A program made the position numbers and the translations under genes. Shown in pieces: positions 7,448 through 23,423 of a stretch of DNA of 25,000 nucleotides. The notes under the pieces are model-generated. The model had not been told where the DNA came from and did not search any database. It saw nothing but the letters and a program-made list of their open reading frames with translations. Source of the DNA: Mesostigma viride (Eukaryota; Streptophyta; Mesostigmatophyceae; Mesostigmatales; Mesostigmataceae); the NCBI GenBank assembly GCA_009746045.1, contig RPFO01000175.1, forward strand, positions 4,912,769 to 4,937,768. Reading direction: 5' to 3'. Numbering within the stretch: the stretch's first letter is position 1; each line of letters opens with the position of its first letter.

Positions 7448-8218
7448 ACAACAGGCGCTCTTCGCTACTCGTCGCCTTGTGGAAGAACTGCACCACCTTC
7501 AGCCTGGTGAGTCCCCTCTGCACCTTGTGCTGGTGGACTTCATCGAAGCCTTTGATTCGGTTTTCTGGCCTGCGCTGTGGGCCATCCTCGCTCTGTTCCG
7601 CATCCCCCTCCCCCTTATTGCTGTCATCCACAACCTATTGCTGTCATCCGCAACCTGTATGAAGGGTCCACCACCTCGGTGCGCACTTCCTACGGGACCA
7701 CGCCACCATGCACCCTTTACAGAAGGGTGTGTGGCAGGGCTGCGTGCTCTCGCCCTACCTGTTCATTATTGTGGTTGAATACGTCATGATTCACGGGCGC
7801 GCAAGCGGTTTGCTCGCATTGTGGGTAGGAAACCAGGGGTGCTGGTCGACAACCGTTTCTGGCAGCGGGGCGAAAACGGAGATTCGGCTGGCAGACATCA
7901 TCTTAAGGCAGACGACACCACCCTCTATGCAGACGATAACCGTTCGAGGGCACTGAGCACGTGCAGACGTGGCTTGACTGCCTAGCAATTGAGGCCCGGG
8001 TAGTGGGGCTTGAGGTCAGCAGCTGCCAAATTGGGGTAAACGCGGCCCTCAACAGTTGGTTTCACCACGATGCGACATGCCTGTTGTGCACCTTCCCCTC
8101 GGAAACAATTGAGCACCGCTTTCTCTACTGCCAAGTGAGCGGGGCGTGGCAATGGTTTAACTTATGGTCCGCATGGACCGCGCTACCATGCACCTTCCAC
8201 ATATGCATTAGTGCTATT
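7440..8218 (+). pseudogene. Non-LTR retrotransposon ORF2 remnant (reverse transcriptase and zinc-binding end)
   Basis: Reverse transcriptase of a LINE-type element, broken by frameshifts. RT motif A is VDFIEAFDSVFW (from about 7533). Motif B is GVWQGCVLSPYLF in another frame (about 7724-7763). Motif C is LYADD (about 7923-7937) in a further shift. A later frame from 7961 carries TWLDCLAIEARVVGLEVSS and then CLLC-x8-H-x4-C (8078-8131), the CxxC...HxxxxC pattern of the zf-RVT domain found after RT in many plant and protist LINEs. The spacing from motif C to the zinc motif is short, so internal sequence has been lost. No endonuclease domain is present. It is a dead copy; orientation and family class are secure, clade is not. 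Confidence 0.88.
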
Positions 8219-8590
8219 GAATTGAATTCAATTGTAACATAACTCCGTTGGGAGTATATGTAGCACATAGCCCTTGAGAGGGGGCATATGGCCTATCATA
8301 CATCCTAAGCTACTTCCTGCAAGGGTGGGGATGTAAAGGACCCTTGCTCTAGGTGCACCAGGGCACTTGCATCCCCATGATCTTCAAGCTATGCCCAGCG
8401 AAGGGGGAGCCTGTCGTGGGGGGGAAGATCAGCATAGCTATACAAAAGCTAGGGCATGGCGTCTCAGCAGAGAGTTACTCCCTGCATGGGCACAACATAA
8501 CTAAATAAAGCTAGGCATCATCTGGAGTGTGGCTCATCATAGGCACACATGTACATGATTAAATAAAGCGCATGGCTTAGCTGGGATAGT
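8219..8590 (-). repeat. 3' UTR/tail of a minus-strand LINE
   Basis: Begins with AATTGAATTCAATTG, then TAACATAACTCCGTTGGGAG and TATATGTAGCACATAGCCC. Read on the minus strand this is a 3' end with an A/T simple-repeat tail, lying downstream of the minus-strand ORF1 at 8658-10052. Parts recur at 13391-13690, 23297-23423 and 24226-24560, including ...GGCATCATCTGGAG and CTCAGCAGAGAGT blocks. Confidence 0.75.
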
Positions 8591-8657
8591 GCCTCTAGGA
8601 GGCGTACATGTACATGGCCACGGTCTATCTATGCTACACTACTACTGCTGTATTCCC

Positions 8658-10052
8658 CTAAGCTGGGGCGTCAAGAGTCGCTGGGGCCGCGGGGGTCGCC
8701 TGCCAGGGCTTGTGGCCGACGTAGATGGCCGCCCCCTTCCAGTACACCGGCTGGCCCGCCTTGGTCTGCCGGAGCTGGAGGTAGGTCGGCCATAGCTCCC
8801 GTCGCCGTTGTTGCTGCGCCAGGGTCAAGTCGTCATCAAGGGTGAAGAGAGTCTTCTCGAGCCGCTTGCGGCGTCTGAGAAAAGAAATCTTGTCCGCCGG
8901 GGTCTTAAAGGTGAGAAGGAGTGGGGGCGCCCCTGCCTTACCCCGCGCGCGGGGAAGGCGGTGGGCAGCCAGCTCTATCTCACCGTTAAGGCCCATGCGA
9001 CCAAGGATTTCTCTCTCAAACGCACGCGCAAGCTTCTCGGAATTCTCACCTTCCTCCATCTTGAGGTTCTTGACAATGACGTTTAGGCTGCGCTTGGCGA
9101 GCTCGGCCTCCTCGCGGAGGTCAAACGTCTGCCGTTGGAGCTGCCCAGGCTGCGACGGCGGAGGTGGTGGTGGTGGTGTGTTGCTTAAGCATGTCCGCCC
9201 AGGTCAGTGATGGGAGGAGCATCGCCGACCAGGCCAGCCGGGGCTGGCTTGGCGGCAATGTCCTTCACCGCCTGGGCGGTGAGGCCTGCGGTGTTCTGCA
9301 GAACCTCGATAGCGATGGCGTTATCCTTAAGACGCTGGTCGATGTCGCGGAGCTGGGCGGTGATGGAGTCGGTGTAGGCGGAGGGGGGGGGGGTGGAGGC
9401 GAGGAGGGCGGCGGTGGCGGTGGGGATGGTGGGGAGCTCAGCAGCCAGCGTGCGCACATTGGCAGCAATGGGCGACACGTGCTGGTGGAAGGCGTCGTGG
9501 AGGTGGCGGAGGAAGGTGGATTCGGTAACGGGGCAGGGTTGCAAAAGGTCGAAGGCCGAGCGCTTAGTGATGGTAAAGAGAGCTGCGAGCTGAAGGCGGG
9601 GGCGAGGCCAGCCGGCCATATTGGCCGAGGTAGGGGCGTCAGCTGGGCGGTCGGAAAACCGGCCGTCAGCTCCGTTGCGGAAAAGGTGGGTTCTGGAATG
9701 GAACTGCTCGCACAGGGCCAGCAGTGAGGGACCCGTAAAACACGAGCTCCAGTAACTTGGAGCATGGCATTTCGAAAAAGGCAAGCCTGTTGATGTCGAA
9801 GGTGGCAAAAAGCCGATCAACGTCAAAATCTCGCTCAGACCAGCCAGGTTCGTCTGAGCGACTGCGCTTGGGATCAGGCGAGGCTGAGGGCGAGGCAGGA
9901 AGCCCGGGAGGGTGCTGGGCGACTACCAGTGCGCGACTAGTGTCACTGCCGCCTGCCGGACCTGATGGCGAAGCTGCAGCCGGAGCTGCAGACGTATTTT
10001 CATTGCCGAGCGCAGCCGTCAGGCTGCGTTGCGTCGATGGGCGTTTGCTCAT
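8658..10052 (-). pseudogene. LINE ORF1 (gag-like nucleic-acid-binding protein), two frameshifts
   Basis: On the minus strand a start at 10052 opens MSKRPSTQRSLTAALG, a Ser/Pro/Ala-rich N-terminus with a basic PDPKRSRS patch. The frame shifts near 9720-9740, continues with a predicted coiled coil (TAQLRDIDQRLKDNAIAIEV), and shifts back near 9180. The C-terminal part has an RRM-like start (LNVIVKNLKMEEGENSEKLA) and then the typical ORF1 ending TLDDDLTLAQQQRRRELWP followed by a conserved basic/aromatic strand (GQPVYWKGAAIYVG). These are hallmarks of ORF1 proteins of non-LTR elements. The first and third segments share a frame, so the breaks compensate. Its stop (about 8658) is followed by the 3' tail repeat with no ORF2 between them. 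Confidence 0.82.
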
Positions 10053-10888
10053 CGTATATTGCGTAATAGCGTCGGAAAATTATATCAGCATGTGCGTCTT
10101 AGAAAGACGAAGCGATTGTGATATTCACGACTAAATTCGGTGCTCAAACGTGAAAGTTATGAGCTCCGCCGTCAGCCATGGCTACCTCGTGGCTCGTGGC
10201 TTGGATATTCGCGTTAATTTGCAATTAGTGCTATCAGTGCGCTGTATCATATTTGGTATTGTTGTGGGGACCCCAGGGGAAGAGTTGTCCGACAGTCAAC
10301 TGGCCTGGGTATGGCTTCGCAATGATATGCATGCTATATGCGATCTGGACTAATCGGAACGAGATGAATTTTCAAAGTGCGGGACGAGTACACCAATTAA
10401 GCAGCCGGCCGTGGTGAGGCGGTTTATCACTTCCTCTGGAACTCAGCAATGCGTCGCGCTTGGCTATTGGCGCAAGAACAATACAAGGTGTGCCGGGACC
10501 CCCCGGGGCCCAACAATGACAAGCTCAGCCCCTTACAGTAGAGCTTTTCCATGATCTCCTGGGACGCAACAGGGTGCTTACTTGTATTGCGGCTCACGGT
10601 GACCTTAGTACGCGTGTCACCTCACTCACCTGGCTTCCCTCACTGGTCACGGCTGACAGTCGGTATGTGATGATCACATACCGACTGCTCCCTTCTAAAC
10701 ATATCACCTATCACACTACACACATTGGGTAACCAGCTGGTCGATACGGGGTACCCCTTCACCTTATGACGATATTCCCATTGGTTAATTAATAAAAATA
10801 CCCATTTACCCGGAAAATGGGAATTTTTACGATGTCCCACGGGTACATATTTATTTACTGATGATTTCTGATTTCTGATTTGATGAAT
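10053..10888. other. Intergenic repeat remnants, no intact gene
   Basis: The segment upstream of ORF1 could be its 5' UTR. At about 10330-10375 (+) a short frame reads AIWTNRNEMNF, resembling the W-xx-RN-xx-xF end of LINE ORF2 proteins; it is short and interrupted, so this is tentative. The far end (10780-10888) is AT-rich with repeated GATTTCTGATTTCTGATTTG. Confidence 0.4.
10657..10687. repeat. 31-bp perfect palindrome
   Basis: CAGTCGGTATGTGAT, a single central G, then ATCACATACCGACTG. The 15-bp arms are exact reverse complements and would form a cruciform or hairpin. Confidence 0.9.
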
Positions 10889-10914
10889 GTTTTTGCAAGT
10901 TTTTTTGAACTGCC

Positions 10915-11300
10915 ACACTATTGGCTGGACCATTAAGCAACGACGCCTGCAGCTAGTAGGGCACCTAGCTCGCACCAACCAGGTAGACACCTCACGTGGC
11001 CCCCCCGCAGGACTGCGACCAGCCCAGCCTGACCGGCACCTTCTGACGTGGGCTGGGCCCAGTGATGTTAGACGCCGCAAGGCCCGCACCTTCAAAGAAC
11101 GTACAGCTAGTAGAGGACATGGGGGGCCTAGGCCTCTCTGTGATTTGGAAGAAGATGATGGACAAGGCCAAGTGGGCCCAGGTCATAGAGGACAATGAGC
11201 CCCCCCCAGTGGGGAAGCGCCCGCGTGTGTGTGCAATCCCGTGGGAGGCACGCCAGATAGCTACCCTACGGCGGCGTGCACCGCTGCATAGATAGATGTA
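10915..11300 (+). pseudogene. LINE ORF2 C-terminal fragment
   Basis: The translation contains QRRLQLVGHLARTNQVDTS, LLTWAGPSDVRRRKARTF, and in a shifted frame GGLGLSVIWKKMMDKAKWAQ. This matches the tail of the better-preserved LINE copies at 22408 and 23424 (RRIAFVGHLARTSQVDT, ILTWPGPADIPKR). It is the region after the RT domain, just before the ORF2 stop. A sister copy lies at 12965-13330. At least one frameshift, no intact frame. Confidence 0.85.
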
Positions 11301-11462
11301 GTAGTTAGAATGCTGTTAGATAGATGTAGTATGCATGTAGCCGATGTAGATAGATTAGACCGGTAGGACTGTTTGCACCCATCCATCCATCCATCGGGGT
11401 TAATGCTCCGTGACTCCCCAACGGGAGCACGAGCTAGTCTAATTAATTAGTTAATTAATTGG
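11301..11462 (+). repeat. LINE 3' UTR with type-2 tail
   Basis: Repeated GATAGATGTAGTA, then GACCGGTAGGACTG, (CCAT)n, and TCCCCAACGGGAGCACGAG with a terminal TAATTAATTAGTTAATTAATT simple repeat. The same end, in both orientations, builds the palindrome at 13661-14004. Confidence 0.75.
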
Positions 11463-11705
11463 CTGGAGTTGTGGGCTTGCACAAGCTCAGATCCTTACAC
11501 CCTCAATTAGTATTATCAACCCACACAACTGATAGTAAAGTTTGTCAAATTCTGGATGTGAAGACATTAACTTTTTCAGTTCTTAATTTCTAAACTTTTT
11601 TTCACTGATGGGACGCGAAAAATCAATTAAAAAAGAAGTTATTTCAGCGTGACACTACATACATATTTGGAGTCTTTCAGCCTAACCAGCCTGAGCTCCA
11701 GCCTG
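11463..11705. other. AT-rich intergenic DNA, no gene seen
   Basis: No coding frame or recognisable RNA gene. It lies between the LINE tail and the left terminal inverted repeat of the 2.55 kb element. Confidence 0.5.
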
Positions 11706-12309
11706 TACAGTCATTCACGCCTTAAGTTGTGTTCGAGGGTTTCTTCGGGTCAACCCAACTTAAGGCGTGAACCCAACTTAAGGCGTTAAGTTACCATAAC
11801 TTGCGACCCCCCGACCTGCTGATGGACTTTAGGGTGTCTTTTGATAGCTCTCGTGAAGGCCGATCGAACTGCACTAAAGAAATCACCCCCAAGGTCGTAT
11901 TTCGGGTCGAAACTTGGATGCAAGTCATCAACCCGGCATGTAGGCAGGTGAAGACTGAAGCCCCACACAGTGCTCACGGTACTGTAGTGCTAGCCAAACC
12001 TGCCTAACTTGGTGTGCTACATAGGGCATGCGCGTTCATTTATGAGTAATCGTAAACAGTGCAGTGTTCAGGCTGTGTTGCTGGTTTGAGAGCTTGCTTG
12101 CCCTTGCCACCCGCCTTCTCGCCTGTGGTGTCTCGTTTCTGCTTTTTGTTGGACGTTGCCCCGTTGCCGAAAACAGTTCATTCCATTTGGCCTTATCATC
12201 AGTTTTGTCGGCCATTACTTAGTTGTAGGGTCGCATTTATGATGGGTTCAAATGTGACGAACGCCTAAATTGAACCGACTGCATCATGACTGAAGCCGTT
12301 TGCCCATAT

Positions 12310-12835
12310 ATACAATACCGGCTACCGCGTCAAGTTGTTGGGTATCTTCAGTACTCCCCAGCTGCGAGCTAGGCCGACGTGGACCATGCACCGTATCTCC
12401 CTCGCCTGGCACGCTTCACGCCAATACAGGGCCCTGCATGTGGCGCAAGCCCTTGGGCAAGCTAGAGAAACAGGACCGGTTTAAGGTCCTTGTCCTTCCT
12501 GTTCTCACATATGGGGCCGAGACGTGGACCCTCACAGCCGACCTTGCCAAAAAGCTGGACGACACGGTCTGACCAACATGCCGCGGTCAATTTTCCGTGT
12601 TTGTGGGCTTAATAATGATGCTCACGTCCGCGTGTCGGTGGGCTATGCTGCTCAAGTCCGCAAGGAGGACTTAATTGTACCTCTAGGCATGCCACTAGTG
12701 TTCAGAAGAGGTGGAAGGCCATTGTCCAGGCTCATCATACGCCCACCCCTGTGGGCAAGCCCCCTCCCCCCAAGCGGAAGGGGCGCTTTGCTGAGTAGAA
12801 TAGGTAGGATTTTCTATATTAGATTAGCTTAGAGT
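12310..12835 (+). pseudogene. LINE ORF2 fragment (post-RT region to C-terminus)
   Basis: FKVLVLPVLTYGAETWTL (about 12480-12533) matches FKVLVLTVLTYGAEAWTL in the copies at 22384 and 23442 and is the conserved YGAETW block after the RT domain of many LINEs. The end (about 12750-12800) has CCTCCCCCCAAGCGGAAGG, the same basic C-terminal coding stretch as at 23120 and 24050. The middle is deleted relative to those copies and a stop follows LDDTV. Confidence 0.85.
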
Positions 12836-12953
12836 TAGATTAGGTTGGTTTCGCGGCTCTGCCCACCTCCATCCATCCAGCAATTAAGGGAATATGTGCT
12901 ACATGATCTCCCAACGGAGTCATGTTATAATTTAATTTAATTTAGTTTAATGC
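12836..12953 (+). repeat. LINE 3' UTR with type-1 tail, plus orientation
   Basis: TATGTGCTACATGATCTCCC, AACGGAGTCATG, and a TTATAATTTAATTTAATTTA simple tail. Close match to 23215-23278 and 24155-24225. Confidence 0.8.
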
Positions 12954-12964
12954 CCCTAGTTAGG

Positions 12965-13330
12965 CATCACCATCCAGCAGCGGCACCTGTAGTTGGTAGT
13001 AGGGCTCTTAGCTCGCACCAACCAGGTAGACACATCACGTGGCCCCTCCGCAGGGCTGCGACCTACTCAGCCTGGCAGGCATGCACCTCCAAGTCCTCAT
13101 GAGTCACGTGGGACGGGCCCAGCAATGCTAAACGCCGCTGCAAGGCCCGCACTTTCAAAGAGCAGCTAGAAGAGGACATGGGGGGCCTAGTATGAGGCCT
13201 CTCCATGATTTGGAAAAAGATGATGGACAAGGCCAAGTGGGCTCAGGTTATACGGAGGACAACCGCGACCCCCTCCAGTGGGGAAGCCGCGTACGTGTTT
13301 GCAAACGCGAGAAGCATGCTAGGCAAGACC
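12965..13330 (+). pseudogene. LINE ORF2 C-terminal fragment (second copy of the 10915 type)
   Basis: Nucleotide match to 10925-11260: CTCGCACCAACCAGGTAGAC, GAGGACATGGGGGGCCTAG, AAGATGATGGACAAGGCCAA. Small indels throughout destroy any frame, so it is older or less constrained than its sister. Confidence 0.85.
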
Positions 13331-13390
13331 CCTATTAGGGTCCGGGGCACAATAGATAGAGTAGGATTGTTTGTACTTAGATAGAATAGA

Positions 13391-13690
13391 CCGGTAAATT
13401 TAAATTAAATTGTAATATATCTCCGTTGGGAGTACATGTAGCACATGATATCCTTGAGAAAGGGCATGTGGCTCTTAATACATTCTGGGCTACTTCCTGC
13501 AAGGGTAGCCGAGGGTGTAAACTACACTTGCTCTGGGTGCAAAAAGTACACCTGGACCACTATACGTATTCCAGCACCTCACTCTGGCTGAGGTGCGGAC
13601 AGAGGGTGGAAGATCATCTAAACAATGCCTAGGGCATGGCTTCTCAGCAGAGAGTATCTCTTTGCATAGGCAGAGCTTGGCTAAATTGAA
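13391..13690 (-). repeat. LINE 3' tail/UTR repeat, minus orientation
   Basis: TTAAATTAAATTGTAATATA, CTCCGTTGGGAGTACATG, TAGCACATGATATCC, then blocks shared with 8219-8590 (CTACTTCCTGCAAGGGT, CTTCTCAGCAGAGAGT). Its distal end is included in the left arm of the palindrome that follows. Confidence 0.75.
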
Positions 13691-14004
13691 AGACCGGTAG
13701 GATTGCGTGTACCCATCGACCATCCATCCGTCTATTGATCATCAGGCCGGGGTTAACCCAATCATGCTCCGTGACGGACTCCCCAACGGGAGCACGAGTT
13801 TACAGAGTCATCATTGTCGGTATTGTATTTATTATAATTAAGAGATAATTAATCAATCAATTAATTAAACTCGTGCTCCCGTTGGGGAGTCCGTCACGGA
13901 GCATTGGGTTAACCCCGGCCTGATGATCAATAGACGGATGGATGGTCGATGGGTAGACGCAATCCTACCGGTCTTTCAATTTAGCCAAGCTCTGCCTATG
14001 CAAA
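13661..14004. repeat. Large near-perfect inverted repeat (arms ~140 bp, loop 63 bp)
   Basis: Left arm 13661-13802 (TTTGCATAGGCAGAGCTTGG to AGCACGAGTTTA) and right arm 13866-14004 are reverse complements with about one substitution and one 3-bp indel. The loop (13803-13865) is AT-rich. The arms combine the end of the 13391 repeat with the type-2 LINE tail (CCCCAACGGGAGCACGAG). Confidence 0.95.
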
Positions 14005-14256
14005 CGGAATCAGCAACCAAATAACCAAGATCCGCAGCGAATTCTAGGTTACAAGTGTTGGGTGCGCAGGGTGGCGCGGGCTGGCGACCACCCACAAGTC
14101 GCGGCAGTCAAAACACAGTGCCACACCGCGCTAGAAGCCAGTTCACGCCTTAAGTTGGGTTTTCGCTAGTACAGCCAGCAGCCTTAAGTTGGGTTCGCCA
14201 TGCAGCCAACTGCGACCCAACTTAAGCCAACCCAACTTAAGGCGTGAATGACTGTA

Positions 14257-14652
14257 GTCTGAACAAAGCACAAAATCATCAATTTGGTTTTCACTTGAAA
14301 AAAAAGTGATGGGACCAGAACTGAGAACGGTCGCTTGCAGGTTGAAAGTGGACATGCCAGCTGCCCTGCTCCCCACACCAACCATTGCAGCTTTCGATGG
14401 CGGAGCTCCATCCAGATATCAAGTGAGAGAACAATTTTTTTGGAAAGACTCAGCTCATGATACAAAGCTTCACGTAAACACCTCACTTGACTCCTTGTTC
14501 TCCTCGAGAAATTATGGCCAGGTTGAAGTGCCACGAGTCGGCTTAAATGGAAGTTTGCGTGATAAAGTTTGTGGTCTAGAGTTGGAGCCGTGTTGTGGAT
14601 GCTGTGGAAATGATGATACTGGTGCGTTTGCACTGAATATTCGAGAATGAAC
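14257..14652 (+). other. Upstream region of the FTS/AKTIP gene
   Basis: 396 bp between the TIR element and the AKTIP start codon. Expected to hold the promoter and 5' UTR; no TATA box or other defined element can be assigned. Open frames on both strands (14306-14650 +, 14184-14735 -) show no recognisable domain. Confidence 0.4.
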
Positions 14653-21011
<6,359 letters not shown>

Positions 21012-21547
21012 AGCGTAAAAGCAGTCGCCCTCGCGAAGCCTGATGTTGCTGCGATTTGTAAGGGTGGCCCTCGGGGACTTGGAAGTCTTTTTGGCAGAAG
21101 AGAATGAGGCGGTCGTGTTTAAGGTTACTGGGCATACAGAATCGGTATAAAACTGGCTTTTGGTTCTGAATTCTCAAATGCTCAGTCGGAGATTAATTAA
21201 GAGGACGAATTTTACCCCGACTAGGTTGTCCCCAGTTTACAAATTAACAAAATTAACAAATTAACGCCGGCGGACTACCTGCGGACTCCTCGACGCGGAG
21301 TCGCCGGGCTACAAGTTCCGTACTATACCAAACTCAGCCTTAGAGGCCGCCGCACCAATTTTTACTTCTTTCCGTCACATGGCTTGCGTTGGGTTCATCG
21401 ACGAGCATCGACGCTCATCGACGGTGCAATCTGACGGCGGAGAATAAGTTCGCCACAGCATAGCGCGACGCAAGGGCTAAGATCCGACAACGTGACATGC
21501 AAAGCTTTATACCGCATCGCTAACCGGAAATTTCGTCCAACACCGTC
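21012..21547. other. Downstream of AKTIP, no gene seen
   Basis: Likely AKTIP 3' UTR at first. It contains two more copies of the short dispersed motif (GCCCTCGCGAAGCCT at about 21025, GTGGCCCTCGGGG at about 21064), ATTAACAAAATTAACAAATT, and a small hairpin GACTCC-TCGACGC-GGAGTC (about 21284-21302). Confidence 0.5.
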
Positions 21548-22111
21548 GTACAGTACTGCCAGTCGACCGCACCTCTGCCTCTTAACCGTCGAATGCGCAA
21601 TCGATCTAGAAAGTAGAAACGTCCCCGCGACACTTCCGCGATTTCAGTACTTTCCGTCACCCTTGACAGTTTTCGTACAATACTACAAATTTACGCCAAT
21701 AGAAACTCGCCTCCATACATAGATCTCGATAGAGGCGTGCGTCTTATTTAATTTCAAGGTAACTTACCTCTTAATTAATCTCGCCCCCCCGTTGTAACAC
21801 CGTCCCCCCGTTGTAACACCGTCCCCCCGTTGTAACACCGTCCCCCCCCCCCCATAGTTCATAAATGCGTCCCCCCCCCGTTGTAACACCGTCCCCCCCC
21901 ACGTACAGTACTTTCAACCGCAGCTCTGCCTTTTAACCGTCGAATGCGCAATCGATCTAGAAAGTATCCGCGATTTCAGTACATGCCGTCACCCTTGACA
22001 GTTGTCGTACAATACTACAAATTAACGCCAATAGAAACTCGCCTCCAAACATATATCTCGATAGAGGTATGCGTCTTATTTAATTTCAAGGTACCTCTTA
22101 ATTAATCTCGG
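21548..22111. repeat. Direct repeat (~210-235 bp, two copies) separated by a 19-bp minisatellite
   Basis: 21548-21783 and 21903-22111 share TTAACCGTCGAATGCGCAAT, CGATCTAGAAAGTA, CAATACTACAAATT, CGCCAATAGAAACTCGCCTC and CTCTTAATTAATCTCG. Between them (about 21783-21900) CCCCCCGTTGTAACACCGT repeats with a 19-bp period three times and once more after a C-rich break. Confidence 0.93.
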
Positions 22112-22155
22112 CCCCCGCCTTCCGCTAATTTGCTAATTTGCTAAATTTGCTTAAA

Positions 22156-22350
22156 AAGAGCCAATTTTACCCCGACTAAGAGGCACCTTGAAATTAAAAA
22201 AAAGGCGTGCCTATTAAAAAATTAAATTATAACATGCCTCCGTGGGGAGGTCATGTAGCACATATTTCATGATGAGGCGTGCCTATGTCAAGATATATTT
22301 TCGGAGGCGAGTTTCTATTGGCGTTAATTTGTAGTATTGTACGACAACAT
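22156..22350. repeat. Inverted copy of the preceding direct repeat
   Basis: GAGGCGAGTTTCTATTGGCG, TTAATTTGTAGTATTGTACG and ACAAC (22300-22347) are the reverse complement of 22001-22048. GAGGCACCTTGAAATTAAA (22171-22189) and GGCGTGCCTATTAAAA invert the CAAGGTACCTCTTAATTAA side. A type-1 LINE tail (TATAACATGCCTCCGTGGGG, about 22227) is embedded. Together with 21903-22111 this forms a fold-back structure. Confidence 0.85.
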
Positions 22351-23279
22351 GCCAATTTAAATTAAATTAAATTAAATTATGACATGTCTCCGTTGGTGAT
22401 AGGGGCATCCAGTAAACCACCGCTGCCGCGCCTGCTCGACGGGACGGAGGTCCCGTTCCGCGACCGCTTCAAGCTGTTGGGGAGCTGGCTTCCTGACACC
22501 GCCGACGATGTGGACACCCGCATCGGCCTTGCCTGGGCCAAGCTCCGTTCGCTCACACCTTACTGGCGCTCGAAGGGCCTGGACGGGCACCGCAAGCGCA
22601 TGCTCTTCAAGGTCCTCGTCCTCACGGTGCTCACGTATGGCGCCGAGGCGTGGACCCTCCCACCCAAACTGGCAGCTCTGCTCGACGGCACAGTTTACAG
22701 GATGCTCCGGCAGGTCCTCAACGTAGGTTTTTCCGAGCGTCCGTCATCAGAGTCTTTGTATCATGGCATGCCTCGTGTTTCGGACGAGATTAGGCAGCGT
22801 AGGATAGCATTTGTAGGACACCTTGCCCGCACCAGCCAGGTCGACACCACCCTTGGTCTGGCCGGCCCCCAGCGGCTTGGCCAGCCAGGGCGGCACATTC
22901 TGACCTGGCCTGGCCCCGCGGACATTCCCAAAAGGGTAGGGAAACCTGTCACCAACTATGTTCAGATGTTGCTGGACGACCTAGTGGTCCCAGCCCAGTT
23001 TGAGCACCGCATCCACTCTCTCTCCCGTACGTCTTTGGACTGCCATGCAGGACAAGACGCGGTGGAAGAAGATTGTCAAGGCGCACACGCCCGACCCTGT
23101 GGGCAAGCCACCTCCCCCCAAGCGGAGGAGGCGTTTTGATGAGTAGTGTAGTTAGGATTTTCTAGATAGAGTTAGGATAGTTCGATCACGCGGCTTCCTC
23201 CATCCCATCCATCATGAAATATGTGCTACATGATCTCCCCACGGAGGCATGTTATAATTTAATTTAATTTAATTTAATG
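22351..23279 (+). mobile_element. Truncated LINE copy 1: ORF2 C-terminal region with 3' tail
   Basis: A minus-oriented tail (TTAAATTAAATTATGACATG) abuts at 22361-22397. From about 22408 a long frame reads FRDRFKLLGSWLPDTADDVD, LFKVLVLTVLTYGAEAWTL, RRIAFVGHLARTSQVDTTLG, ILTWPGPADIPKR and VQMLLDDLVVPAQFEHRIHS. This is the post-RT part of a non-LTR ORF2 (YGAETW block onward). After a frameshift near 23015-23030 the true frame continues QDKTRWKKIVKAHTPDPVGK and ends in a basic KRRRRFDE before TGA/TAG (about 23140). The 3' UTR ends with CCACGGAGGCATG and a (TTTAA)n tail. No RT or endonuclease domain: a dead 5'-truncated insertion. Confidence 0.88.
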
Positions 23280-23423
23280 TCTCCGTTGGGAGATCATTGA
23301 ATTGAATTGAATTGTAACATAACTCCGTTGGGAGTATATGTAGCACATAGCCCAGAGAAGGGGCATATGGCCTATCATACATTCTAAGCTACTTCCTGCA
23401 ATTAAGGGTGGGAATGTAAACAA
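23280..23423 (-). repeat. LINE tail repeat, minus orientation, between the two LINE copies
   Basis: TCTCCGTTGGGAGATCATTG, then AATTGAATTGAATTGTAACA and TAACTCCGTTGGGAGTATATG. Matches 8219-8330 closely (TATGGCCTATCATACATTC, CTAAGCTACTTCCTGCA). Confidence 0.8.

Larger units (their letters stand above)
11706..14256. mobile_element. 2.55 kb TIR-bounded element with TA target duplication, filled with LINE debris
   Basis: Left end TA-CAGTCATTCACGCCTTAAG..., right end ...CTTAAGGCGTGAATGACTG-TA. The 21-bp TIRs (11708-11728 and 14234-14254) are exact reverse complements and each is flanked by TA. TA duplication and a CAG-type terminus are typical of Tc1/mariner-like elements. Both ends also contain inner inverted copies of TTCACGCCTTAAGTT, so each end can fold by itself. 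No transposase is recognised; the frames at about 11786-12007 match nothing I know. The interior is occupied by three LINE pieces and a palindrome, which suggests a non-autonomous element that took later insertions. Alternatively, two separate short fold-back MITEs happen to face each other. Confidence 0.6.

Noticed and set aside
9164-9727. Plus-strand Gly-rich frame of 187 codons
   Set aside because: Antisense of the LINE ORF1, whose minus-strand translation has ORF1 hallmarks.
11786-12007. Possible transposase of the TIR element
   Set aside because: Short frames on both strands without any DDE/D or helix-turn-helix motif that I can recognise.
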